Part shown: positions 1 through 8,649 of the stretch, piece by piece
Layout of the letters: the number at the start of each line of letters is the position of its first letter
Position numbering within the stretch: position 1 is the stretch's first letter
DNA from: Candidatus Eiseniibacteriota bacterium
GTDB lineage: Bacteria > Eisenbacteria > RBG-16-71-46 > SZUA-252
Direction of reading: 5' to 3'
NCBI GenBank assembly: GCA_003235575.1
Contig: QJVW01000128.1
Span: 1-34,780 of the forward strand
Length of the DNA: 34,780 bases
The notes under the pieces: model-generated
What the model was told of the DNA's origin: nothing
Database searches by the model: none
The model's input: only the letters and a program-made list of their open reading frames with translations
Made by a program: the position numbers and the translations under genes

Positions 1-16
1 CCCCTGGGCGTGGAGT

Positions 17-2671
17 CTACGGCTTGCGGAGGCTTTCCATCCAGTTGACGTAGACGGTCGTGGCCGGGAGCGCGAGGGAGCCGTAGTTGCGCCTCACGTA
101 GAAGCGGCGTCCGTCCGCCGAGACGTCGTAGTTGCCACCGTAGGAGTCGAAGTCCCAGGCGATCCGGGTGAAGAGCTCGCGTGGGTTGCCGAGAGTGAAG
201 TTCGGATTGGTGGTCACGTCCACCGACATCAGGCGGCTTCCGCCGCCGATGAAAAAGATTTCGCTCCCGTCCCGACTCCACTTCGCGTCCCTTCCGCCGC
301 CGGTCGACACCTGCCACTTCCCCGTACCGCCTTCCAGCGGCTGAACGTAGACCTCGCGCCGGCCCGATTCGTTCGAGGAATATACCAGCCAGCGGCCGTC
401 GGGCGAGAAGTGAGCATCCGCTTCGAAAAACGGCGTGGTCGCGATGGGCCGCGGAGCCCCGGTGCCATCGGCGTTCATCACCACGACTCCGCCGTCGACT
501 CCGGCGCCACTGCTCCCGCTGATGCAGGCCAATCGTTTTCCATCCCGCGACCAATCGCTGACGCCGATGTCCCAGTTCTCGGCGTGGAGCAGTGACTCGG
601 CCTGGACGCCGTTCGCGGGCTTGACGTAAATCGCGTCGCGGCCAGACCGATCCGAGTTGAAGGCGATCAGGGCTCCATCCGGCGACCAGACCGGCGCGAA
701 TTCCCCCGCGGGGTCGAACGTGAAGCGCGAGCTGACGCCTCTGGCCAGGTCCGTGATCCAGAGGTCCAGGGTGGTTGCGCCGCGGCTCGTGACCAGCCGG
801 CGGCCGTCGGGCGAGAGTGACACGCCGTACACATTTCCCGGTTCGCCGATCGTCTGCAGTTCCCGACCGTCACGGTCGAGACACACGACCTGGGTGAAGC
901 CGCCCGCCGCGCCCCCTCGGAAGACCAGGGTTCCCTGCGACGTCGAGAAGTCGGCGTTCGAGGACGTGCCCCCGCCGGCCGCGACATCGTCCACGACCGG
1001 GAAGGGATCGCCCGTGAACTTGAGCGCCTTGGCGTCGAACGGATGGGCCAGGAGCGCGCGATCGCGGACATAGATGATGTAGCCCGGCTCGACGTATTCG
1101 ATCCGGCTGAAGTTTCCCTTTTGAAGCGTGACGACCTTGTCGGATTCGAGATCGCCTACTTTGAGGTAGGACTCGTCGGGCTTGGACGTCAAGCCCAGGA
1201 AAAGGAAGTGGCGCCCGTCGGGGAGAAAATGGGGCCACGCCGAACCTGTTTCTCCGTTGGCGCGGTCGATCGTCGTCGCCGGCGTCGGGGATCCGCCACC
1301 CGCGGGTACGCGCATGATGGAATCGGTGGGCGAATCGTCGTAGAGGATGATGCCACGCGTGCCCCAGGAGCCGTCGCCTCGGCTGTTTGACTCGCAGATC
1401 GTCTGCGGAGGGCTCCCGTCTACAGCGATCTTGCGGAGCCGCCCGCTCACCATGTAGGAGAGGTAGCGGCTGTCGGGAGACCAGAAGGGCCTTCCGGCCG
1501 ATTCGGTGCCGGCCATCGGCGTGGAGCCGAGGGACCCGAAGGGGCGGAGGTAGAGGCGCGACGTGCCGGTGCTGTCAGTGGCGCTAAAGGCGATCGTGCG
1601 CCCGTCGGGGGAAACCTTCGGCGTGTCGATGAACGTGATCCCCTCGGGAACCGGTGCGAAGAAACGAAGCGGCTGCGGTTTGGGAGGCCGATGGAGGATC
1701 GTATTCGCCCCGAGCAGGAGCGCCGCCACGATTCCCGCGCCCGCCAACCCCCAGGCGAGACGCTCGCGGGATCGCCGCCGCGCCGACACGGTCGCGGGCA
1801 CGCCCGCCTTCGATCCGGCGTCCCCGACCCACTTCAGCTCCAGCAACACGTCGCGGGCGGTCTGGTAGCGGTCCTCGGGGTCCTTTTCCAGACATCGCAT
1901 CACGATCCGGTCGAGGGCCGGAGGCGAGACGCTGGTCACCGCGGAGATCGGCTGCGGGGTCTCCTTCAAGATCGAGGCGATCAGGCTGGCCTGGCTCTTC
2001 CCCTCGAAGGCGCGCTTCCCCGTGGCCATTTCGTAGAGAACGGCGCCGAGGGAGAAGAGGTCGCTGCGCGTATCGGCCTCTTTCCCCTCGAGCTGCTCGG
2101 GCGCCATGTACTGGAACGTGCCGACGATCGTCCCCTCGGCGGTCAGGGCGCGGCTCATCGTCGGCGAGGCCATGTCGCCCGCCGTCGGCGCCAGGCCGGT
2201 GGCGCGCGCGAGTCCGAAATCCAGGAGTTTCGCGCCCGACTTGGTCAGCATGATGTTGCCGGGCTTGAGATCGCGGTGGATCAAACCCTGGCGGTGGGCG
2301 CGGTCGAGCGCGTCGGCGATCTCGGCGCCGATCTTCACCAGCTCGGGGAGCGGAAGCGGGCCGCGCGCCACGCGGTCGGCGAGCGATTCCCCTTCCAGAT
2401 GCTCCATGACGAGATAATCCATCCCGTCGTGCTGGCCGATGTCGAACAGCGTGCAGATGTTGGGGTGGTTGAGGCTGGAGATGACCTTCGCCTCGCGCTC
2501 GAAGCGCTGGCGGGTCTCCGGGCTGACCGTGAGGTGGCCTTGCAGCACCTTGATCGCGACCGTCCGGTCGAGTCGGGTGTCGCGCGCGAGGTAGACCTCG
2601 CCCATGCCTCCGGCGCCGAGGAGTTGAACGATTTCGTAGGCGCCGAGGCGCGCACCCGATTCCAGGCTCAT
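17..2671 (-). CDS. Serine/threonine protein kinase (PknB-type) with transmembrane segment and C-terminal PD40/TolB-like beta-propeller
   Basis: GAGGMGEVYLARD P-loop, AIKVL, HRDLKPGNIML catalytic loop, DFGLA; TM segment GLAGAGIVAALLLGANTIL; repeated SPDGR/WSPDG.IAF motifs. Confidence 0.93.
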   Translation of the reverse strand: MSLESGARLGAYEIVQLLGAGGMGEVYLARDTRLDRTVAIKVLQGHLTVSPETRQRFEREAKVISSLNHPNICTLFDIGQHDGMDYLVMEHLEGESLADRVARGPLPLPELVKIGAEIADALDRAHRQGLIHRDLKPGNIMLTKSGAKLLDFGLARATGLAPTAGDMASPTMSRALTAEGTIVGTFQYMAPEQLEGKEADTRSDLFSLGAVLYEMATGKRAFEGKSQASLIASILKETPQPISAVTSVSPPALDRIVMRCLEKDPEDRYQTARDVLLELKWVGDAGSKAGVPATVSARRRSRERLAWGLAGAGIVAALLLGANTILHRPPKPQPLRFFAPVPEGITFIDTPKVSPDGRTIAFSATDSTGTSRLYLRPFGSLGSTPMAGTESAGRPFWSPDSRYLSYMVSGRLRKIAVDGSPPQTICESNSRGDGSWGTRGIILYDDSPTDSIMRVPAGGGSPTPATTIDRANGETGSAWPHFLPDGRHFLFLGLTSKPDESYLKVGDLESDKVVTLQKGNFSRIEYVEPGYIIYVRDRALLAHPFDAKALKFTGDPFPVVDDVAAGGGTSSNADFSTSQGTLVFRGGAAGGFTQVVCLDRDGRELQTIGEPGNVYGVSLSPDGRRLVTSRGATTLDLWITDLARGVSSRFTFDPAGEFAPVWSPDGALIAFNSDRSGRDAIYVKPANGVQAESLLHAENWDIGVSDWSRDGKRLACISGSSGAGVDGGVVVMNADGTGAPRPIATTPFFEADAHFSPDGRWLVYSSNESGRREVYVQPLEGGTGKWQVSTGGGRDAKWSRDGSEIFFIGGGSRLMSVDVTTNPNFTLGNPRELFTRIAWDFDSYGGNYDVSADGRRFYVRRNYGSLALPATTVYVNWMESLRKP

Positions 2672-2717
2672 AGACCGCGGAGCCTACCACAAATGTTCCC
2701 GGCGGCGTCCCCCATCC

Positions 2718-3713
2718 CTAGCGCAGGAGGGCGTGCTCCCAGCGGTCCCGGTCGTTGATGAGCGGCTGGAGCGCCAGCATGCCGACGGGACCGATCGAGC
2801 GGGCCAGGTACTTCAACTCCTCGAAATTCGCCCGAACCGAGGAGTCCACGGGGATGTCCATGCCGGCGGCGCGCGCCATGAGGAGTCCCTTGGCGCGAAG
2901 GGAGAGTTCCAGGCGAACGCGCAGGTAGCAGAGGATGTCCGCGACGACCGCGCCCGGCAGCCGCTCCGTCAGCTCGGCGAGATACCGTCCGACCCTGGTC
3001 TCCACGACCTCCCCGGAGAGAATCTGATTCAGGGCCTCGACGTCGCGGTCCATGCCCATGCCCAGCCACGACCGCGTGGCGCGGTCGCTCCGCTCGAACA
3101 CGACTCCCAGCAGGATCGGCATGATCGCGAGGAGGAGCCCCGTCGCGACCATCGGCGGAAGCACGAAGAGGTTGAATCCCGCGTGAATGGTCACGGCGAT
3201 CGCGAACCCGGGGAGGAACCAAAGCGGGGACGGCGCCTCCCGGCGCCCGGTCAAGCCCTTGCCAAGGATCGCGAAGATCGCCGTCGTGGTGCCGTGCATG
3301 ATGGCGGTCCCGAGGCCGCGGATCACCCACAGTCCCGGATCGGTCGATTGGAGCGCGTGGGCGTAATAGAAATTCTCCACGAGGGCGAACCCGGCGCCGA
3401 TGGCGAAACCGTGGATCGCCGCGTCGACCAGGAACCCGACCCGCCGCGTGCGAATCAGCCAGGCGACGAACATCGCCTTGGTCGCTTCCTCCAGGACCGG
3501 CGCGAGGGCTTTGCGCAGGATGTCGGGAGGCACGTGGAGGGGGCCGACAAGGGAGAGGTTGAGCCCCCACGAGATCCCCGCGGCCAGCACGCCGGCGAAC
3601 AGACTCTTGGCGACGTCGCCGCGATGGACCAGCTTGAACGAGTCGAGGAACACGAGCGCGGCCAAGAATAGCGTGACGGGCAGGAAGCCGAGTAGAAGGT
3701 GGAGGCCTGGCAT
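2718..3713 (-). CDS. PrsW-like intramembrane protease family protein
   Basis: Multi-TM protein with LEEATKA (EExxK), HGFAIGAGFALVENFYY, IMHGTTTAI and IHAGFNL motifs typical of PrsW. Confidence 0.82.
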   Translation of the reverse strand: MPGLHLLLGFLPVTLFLAALVFLDSFKLVHRGDVAKSLFAGVLAAGISWGLNLSLVGPLHVPPDILRKALAPVLEEATKAMFVAWLIRTRRVGFLVDAAIHGFAIGAGFALVENFYYAHALQSTDPGLWVIRGLGTAIMHGTTTAIFAILGKGLTGRREAPSPLWFLPGFAIAVTIHAGFNLFVLPPMVATGLLLAIMPILLGVVFERSDRATRSWLGMGMDRDVEALNQILSGEVVETRVGRYLAELTERLPGAVVADILCYLRVRLELSLRAKGLLMARAAGMDIPVDSSVRANFEELKYLARSIGPVGMLALQPLINDRDRWEHALLR

Positions 3714-3735
3714 GGCGTGGGCTGCCCGGACGCCG

Positions 3736-6732
3736 CTACAAGATCTTCAACGAGACCATCCAGTCCCGTCTGGGCCCGACGCCGCGCTCGAAGGCGCGGG
3801 CGACGCCGCCGGACAGCGTGAGCCGCTGGAGTGTGAAGAGCTGGAACCGAATGTCGACCTGGGCGCCGACGTCCGCCACGCGGCTGCGGGAGGCGTCGTC
3901 GTCCAGGTTCGTCACCAGACCGCCCGCGAAGAACGACAGACGCGCCCAGGTCGCATAGAAGTCGAGGTTGCCCAAGCGGCGGAACCGCAGCGGAGGCAGG
4001 TTCCAGTCGACCAGTGACTTCACGAAGTTCCGCCCGCCGATCTCGTTCAGTTCGACGCCCGGGAACGCGTCGTAGTTTCGGTACCGCTTGATCGCGCCGT
4101 CATCCACCCAGTTGTTGCCGAATCCCCCGAAAAAGAAGTTGGAGAAGGGGTCGTCGCGATCGCCGGGGGAGTAGCCGGCCGCGCTCCGCAGCCAGATCGA
4201 GGAATTCTTGATCGGCAGCGGCGTGCCGACGTCGACGGTGGCGAGGCCCAGCGTGGATCCCTTCCACCAGGAGTCGCCCGCGAAGCCCGATCGGACCATG
4301 TTCTGGTAGGCGCCGACGCTCCACTTGATGCCCCGCTCGGCGTCGATGGCCCCGATCGTGGCCGCCAGATTTCGGAAGTTCAGTCGTGCGTGCGCCGCGG
4401 TGAGGAAGTCGAACCCGGGCGGCGTCTCGACGTTCTGATACGCGGGAAGCCGGTCGAGCCCGCCGGATCCGCGCACGCCCGCGTGGAACGTCATCTCGCG
4501 AGGACGATCCCAGATCAGCGTCCGTTCGTAGTCCACCGAGCCGCCGTAGCCCTTGCGACCCGTCTTCGTGGGTCCGACCAAATCATAGAAGGACGCTCCG
4601 TTCCAGAAGCCCTCCACGGTCCAGCGCGGGCGCTTGTAGGTTCCCGACAGGTGCCACCGCTCGTTGCCGGGAAGGCCACGCGACGGCGAGTAGGAAGCGG
4701 AGAGGTCGAAGCGATTCCACTGGAGCGGGTCGGAAATCGACGTGGCCAATCCAACGGCGGTGTAGTCCTTGTACCCCTCCACGATCGGATAGATGGACGT
4801 CGCGCCCAATTCCCAGGTCCGGTAGGGCCCCGACCGCGTCACCAGGGAATCGAGGGAAACGCTGCTGGGCGGGGGTATCTTCCAACCCCGCACGATGCGG
4901 TGATCGTCGGCGATGGTCGCCCCCAGGAACGTGATGGCGCTGACGTCGGATAGCGGGTGCGCGTCCGTGATGGTGGCGGGCACGAAGCCCTGCCCCGTGT
5001 AGCGGAAGACGACGAGCGAATCGCCACCCAGGGGCACGGGGCGGAAGAACCCCGTGTCGGTGTTCGTGACGATGTCCATCTGGTGCGCCTCGAGATCGTA
5101 CCGCCAGATGTTGGAGACACCCGTGTAGTACGAGGAGCCGTACAGATACCTCCCGCTCTCGTCGAAGACGAAGCCCGTGGGAATCGACGCGCCGAACTCG
5201 TGGAGCGTCACGACCGTCGTATCGCGCGCGAGGAGCTCGATCGGCCGCATGATCCGAAGCGACTGCCGACCGCTGATCTCCGCGAACGAACCGACGAGAT
5301 GGCTGCCGTCGGGCGAGAACGCGAGATCGTAGAGATCCTGTCCGAACGGCAACGACAGGACGCGCATCCAGTCCTTGTACGGAGGCATGATTCGCACCAG
5401 GGTCGAGATGCCGTTGAAGTGGCGCACGCCCCAGAGCGAGGAATCCGCGGGATTCCACGCGAGATCCCCGACGCGCAGGTCCTTCTGAAGCGGCCGGGAC
5501 TTGCCCGTCTCCAGATTCAGGGAATAGAGATCACGCCACTCGCCGTTGTCCGCCGTGAAGAAGATCGTGCCGGTGCGGGGATCCCCCGCCAGCGACGTGA
5601 CGAAGTAGAGCGCCGCCCCTTTCACGTCCGCCAGATGCCGCGGATCGCCGCCCTCGAGGGGGATCGCGACGATCTGCCCGAACGTCCCGGGGGACTGCAC
5701 GCCCGCGTAGAGAACGCCCCGCTCCCTGTCGAGAATCGCCTGCGACACGGAGCCCAGCGCGTGCCGCGAGAGATCGCGATACGGCGTCGTGGGATACCGG
5801 CGGATGGAGTCGATGTTCGCCTGCTGGAACGTTCGTTCCCACTCGATCCAGTCGTTCCACCCCTCGTCCAGCGACTTTCCGAAGACCCGGCGGAACTGTC
5901 CGGTGACCGTCCGGGCGGTCCCGGGACGCCGACCCACCCATGCGACGATTTTTTCGGGGCCGTATTCCTCGGCCAGGTAGGAGACGAAGCGGGTGCCGTA
6001 GAGGTACGAGTTCACGCCCACCTGAAAGTCGACCTTGGTCCCCTCGGACTCGAGACCCAGCGGATCGTAGATGCGAGCGCTGTCCCGGACCATGGACCGG
6101 AACACCATCTCGTCGTACGGACCTTGCGCCCGACCCAGCCCGCCGGCCATCCACGTCTCGAAGAAGACGGCCACGCCCTCGTGATACCACCGCGGCGCGG
6201 CGCGGCGCGGAACGGTGAGCCACGAGTAGATCATCGTTTCGGGGTGCTCGTTCGTCTCCCGAATCTTTCCGCGGAACAGGCCGCGGAAGAACTTGTCCGA
6301 TCCCGCGGTCTGATCGACCGCCACGATGTGCACCCCTTCGTGGTTCATCGTGAAATTGAAGCGCTCGTTCGCGGGGCCCGACTCGTAGACCGAATTCGCG
6401 GGCGCGATGTCGACGGACATGAAGTTGCGCGGCGAGGCCGACACGCCGGCGTTGCCGTAGTCCATGGCATCGCCGAGGTAGACGGTCACCTTCTCCCCCG
6501 GCCGGTAGTCGAAGAGCTGCTTGTGAAAGCGCATCGAATTCGCGTAGCAGCGGGCGGCATAGGGGGCCAGGTAGGACATCGCCGGCGAGCTGTAGATCAG
6601 TCGAAACTCGGGCGTCTCGATGGCGTGGAACTCGGCGCGCGCCGCGGGAGCGCCGAGCGCCGCGGACAGCGCGACCGCCAGGGCGAGGGCCGCGGGGCGT
6701 GGGCTGGCGAGCAATCGTTCGATCAGGCGCAT
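3736..6732 (-). CDS. Secreted HExxH (peptidase MA-like) metalloprotease with beta-propeller and C-terminal outer-membrane beta-barrel-like region
   Basis: Signal peptide; NHEGVHIV (HExxH) followed by WYHEGVAVFFE; TolB/WD40-like middle (FSPDGSHLVGSF); C-terminal ~350 aa alternating aromatic strands ending WMVSLKIL. Confidence 0.8.
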   Translation of the reverse strand: MRLIERLLASPRPAALALAVALSAALGAPAARAEFHAIETPEFRLIYSSPAMSYLAPYAARCYANSMRFHKQLFDYRPGEKVTVYLGDAMDYGNAGVSASPRNFMSVDIAPANSVYESGPANERFNFTMNHEGVHIVAVDQTAGSDKFFRGLFRGKIRETNEHPETMIYSWLTVPRRAAPRWYHEGVAVFFETWMAGGLGRAQGPYDEMVFRSMVRDSARIYDPLGLESEGTKVDFQVGVNSYLYGTRFVSYLAEEYGPEKIVAWVGRRPGTARTVTGQFRRVFGKSLDEGWNDWIEWERTFQQANIDSIRRYPTTPYRDLSRHALGSVSQAILDRERGVLYAGVQSPGTFGQIVAIPLEGGDPRHLADVKGAALYFVTSLAGDPRTGTIFFTADNGEWRDLYSLNLETGKSRPLQKDLRVGDLAWNPADSSLWGVRHFNGISTLVRIMPPYKDWMRVLSLPFGQDLYDLAFSPDGSHLVGSFAEISGRQSLRIMRPIELLARDTTVVTLHEFGASIPTGFVFDESGRYLYGSSYYTGVSNIWRYDLEAHQMDIVTNTDTGFFRPVPLGGDSLVVFRYTGQGFVPATITDAHPLSDVSAITFLGATIADDHRIVRGWKIPPPSSVSLDSLVTRSGPYRTWELGATSIYPIVEGYKDYTAVGLATSISDPLQWNRFDLSASYSPSRGLPGNERWHLSGTYKRPRWTVEGFWNGASFYDLVGPTKTGRKGYGGSVDYERTLIWDRPREMTFHAGVRGSGGLDRLPAYQNVETPPGFDFLTAAHARLNFRNLAATIGAIDAERGIKWSVGAYQNMVRSGFAGDSWWKGSTLGLATVDVGTPLPIKNSSIWLRSAAGYSPGDRDDPFSNFFFGGFGNNWVDDGAIKRYRNYDAFPGVELNEIGGRNFVKSLVDWNLPPLRFRRLGNLDFYATWARLSFFAGGLVTNLDDDASRSRVADVGAQVDIRFQLFTLQRLTLSGGVARAFERGVGPRRDWMVSLKIL

Positions 6733-6776
6733 GGAAGGGTGATCTTACACAATGGAATCGGGATCAGAAAGCGAGA

Positions 6777-6809
6777 GGAGACCTCGCACCTTCGGAGTGC
6801 GGGATCTCC
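6777..6809. other. Imperfect hairpin (13-bp stem with one mismatch, UUCG loop on plus strand), possible terminator
   Basis: GGAGACCTCGCAC-CTTCGGA-GTGCGGGATCTCC between two minus-strand genes. Confidence 0.5.
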
Positions 6810-6822
6810 TTGTTTTGGGGAG

Positions 6823-6849
6823 GGTGGGGGCCCCTGGGGGGCCCCCACC
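6823..6849. other. Perfect 12-bp inverted repeat with 3-nt loop
   Basis: GGTGGGGGCCCC-TGG-GGGGCCCCCACC, downstream of the minus-strand repeat-protein gene; no clear U-tract. Confidence 0.6.
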
Positions 6850-6893
6850 GGCTCGGAGATGTCGTTCCCTTTGGTTCGACTGCGGTGTGCTCC

Positions 6894-7826
6894 CTAGTAC
6901 TCGAGAACCTTGGCGCCCAGCTCCGGCGTGGCCAGCGCGCGGGCTCCGTTATCCATCTGGATCAGCTTCTGGAAGTCGCCGGAGGTGAAGAGCTTGCCCA
7001 GCTCGGGCGAGGCAGCCATCGCCTTGGCGAAGGTTCCGTCCGAGATCAACTTCGCGAAATCCGGGCTCTCGTTCACGAGCTTCTGCCATTCCGCGCTCTG
7101 CGTCAGCTTCTGGTACTCCGCCGGCACCTTCACGCGCTTCAGGTAGTCGACCGGAACGTTCTGGCGCTTCTGGGCATCGATATCGACCGCCACGTTGCTG
7201 CGCTTCTGGGCGTCGATGTCGACGGCCGTGTTCTGGCGCTTCTGAGCGTCGATATCAACCGCCACGTTGTTCCGCTTCTGGGCGTCGATGTCGACCGCGG
7301 TGTTCTGGCGCTTCTGAGCGTCGATATCAACCGCCACGTTGCTGCGCTTCTGGGCGTCGATGTCGACCGCGGTGTTCTGGCGCTTCTGGGCGTCGATATC
7401 CACCGCCACGTTGCTGCGCTTCTGGGCGTCGATGTCGACCGGGACGACCGCCAGCTTGCCCAGCTCACCCGTCTCCGCGAACTTCTGGAAATCACCGCGC
7501 TGTACGAGCGAGAGGAATTCCTCGGTCTTCACCAGGCGATTGAACTCCGCGCTCGCCACGAGCGACTTGAAGTTCTCGTTCGTGACGGTCTTCCGGAATT
7601 CCGGGTTCGTCACGAGACGATGAAACACGTCACTCTGGAGCACGTCGTTCAGCTCACTGTCGCTGAGTACGACATCACTGCCCGAGATCTGCTCCGTCTG
7701 GTACCGGTTGGCGACGCCGATCGTCCCCTCGACGCCGGTCTTCGGCGGGATGACACCGGTCCATACGAGTACGCCGACACCCACCACCGCCACGGCCCCG
7801 AACAGTGCAACGATCCGTTTGTTCAT
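6894..7826 (-). CDS. Membrane-anchored/secreted repeat protein (12-aa VDIDAQKRxNxA array flanked by 9-10-aa FxxLV repeats), unknown function
   Basis: MNKRIV start preceded by GGGGAGG SD; N-terminal hydrophobic segment ALFGAVAVVGVGVLVWTGV; repeats read directly from the translation. ORF track start (7868) lies upstream of the likely start. Confidence 0.85.
   Translation of the reverse strand: MNKRIVALFGAVAVVGVGVLVWTGVIPPKTGVEGTIGVANRYQTEQISGSDVVLSDSELNDVLQSDVFHRLVTNPEFRKTVTNENFKSLVASAEFNRLVKTEEFLSLVQRGDFQKFAETGELGKLAVVPVDIDAQKRSNVAVDIDAQKRQNTAVDIDAQKRSNVAVDIDAQKRQNTAVDIDAQKRNNVAVDIDAQKRQNTAVDIDAQKRSNVAVDIDAQKRQNVPVDYLKRVKVPAEYQKLTQSAEWQKLVNESPDFAKLISDGTFAKAMAASPELGKLFTSGDFQKLIQMDNGARALATPELGAKVLEY
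7164..7439 (-). repeat. In-frame tandem repeat, 36-bp unit x8 (72-bp A/B higher-order period) encoding VDIDAQKR[SQN]N[VT]A
   Basis: Plus-strand units beginning CGCTTCTG at 7165, 7201, 7237, 7273, 7309, 7345, 7381 and 7417, exactly 36 bp apart. Confidence 0.97.
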
Positions 7827-7851
7827 GGTCCTAGCCTCCCCCTGGTACAGG

Positions 7852-8649
7852 TTACTGCCTGGACTCAACCGAGTCCGTCCTCAAAACCGCCCGTGAAGAC
7901 TTTTCCCCCGAACGGAGCTCCAACTCGAGGGGCGCGGTGCGCGCCGCCTCGGTGCTGAGGGATACGGTGAATGTTCCCGCTCCCTGCAACCCGACCCGAA
8001 TCCGGCTCGGGCTTACTTCCACATCGCCCGCCGAAGGCGGGTCGATTCGAAGAGCCGTGGGGTGGAGCGCGCCCCCGTCAAAGTTGGCCACGATTTCCGC
8101 GCCATCCGCTCCACCACCGTTGGCTTCGATCCGAACGACCACACCGTCCGGCGTCCGCCGCGTGCCGGCGGAAACCATCAGGCCGTCGATTTCCAGCGTC
8201 CGTACTTCCACGACCGCGCCGGATACCTGGGCCCCTGGGGGAATCATCGCCCCCGAGATGTCTGAAGAATCAAACCGCGCGCCTCCGAGCATGCCGCCCG
8301 TGACGATCGCAATGGCGGCGGCGCCGACGCCCACGCCGGAACCGAAGGTCAGGGCGCTCCGCCATGCCGGTACCCGAAAGAAACCGCGCAGCGACTCGCT
8401 CCACCCTGCGCCCTGCGGACGAACGCGACGCCGGGCCATTACCGCGCTCATCACGTTCGACTTCAGGGCGGGGGGCGCCTCCTCGAGCCCGACAGCGCTC
8501 AGGGAGTCGAACAATTCCTTCCAGTCGCCATACCGGTCCCGGGCATCCGGGTTTCGGTCCAAGTACGCTTGCAGCGCCGCCATCTCCTCGGGGGTGGCGA
8601 TCCCGTCGAGATCGTTGATGGCTGTCCGGTCGAACTCTTCGCGGTTCAT
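7852..8649 (-). CDS. Anti-sigma factor, single TM, lacking a zinc HxxxCxxC motif
   Basis: Start codon overlaps the sigma-factor stop (ATGA, 8646-8649); N-terminal helical domain, TM FGSGVGVGAAAIAIVTGGMLGG, extracytoplasmic C-terminal domain. Confidence 0.75.
   Translation of the reverse strand: MNREEFDRTAINDLDGIATPEEMAALQAYLDRNPDARDRYGDWKELFDSLSAVGLEEAPPALKSNVMSAVMARRRVRPQGAGWSESLRGFFRVPAWRSALTFGSGVGVGAAAIAIVTGGMLGGARFDSSDISGAMIPPGAQVSGAVVEVRTLEIDGLMVSAGTRRTPDGVVVRIEANGGGADGAEIVANFDGGALHPTALRIDPPSAGDVEVSPSRIRVGLQGAGTFTVSLSTEAARTAPLELELRSGEKSSRAVLRTDSVESRQ

Noticed and set aside
4957-6897. 646-aa plus-strand ORF
   Set aside because: Arg/Gly/Val-rich antisense ORF fully overlapping the recognisable HExxH/propeller protein; typical high-GC ghost ORF.
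7164-7439. Regular 36-bp spaced repeats as a CRISPR array
   Set aside because: Units are contiguous with no unique spacers, stay in frame inside an ORF and encode a perfect peptide repeat; no cas genes nearby.
6699-7958. 419-aa plus-strand ORF with its own LLGVDVDRxVLAL repeat
   Set aside because: Antisense shadow of the 36-bp repeat array (unit length divisible by 3, no stops). The minus-strand frame has the SD, hydrophobic N-terminus, operon context and coherent repeats.
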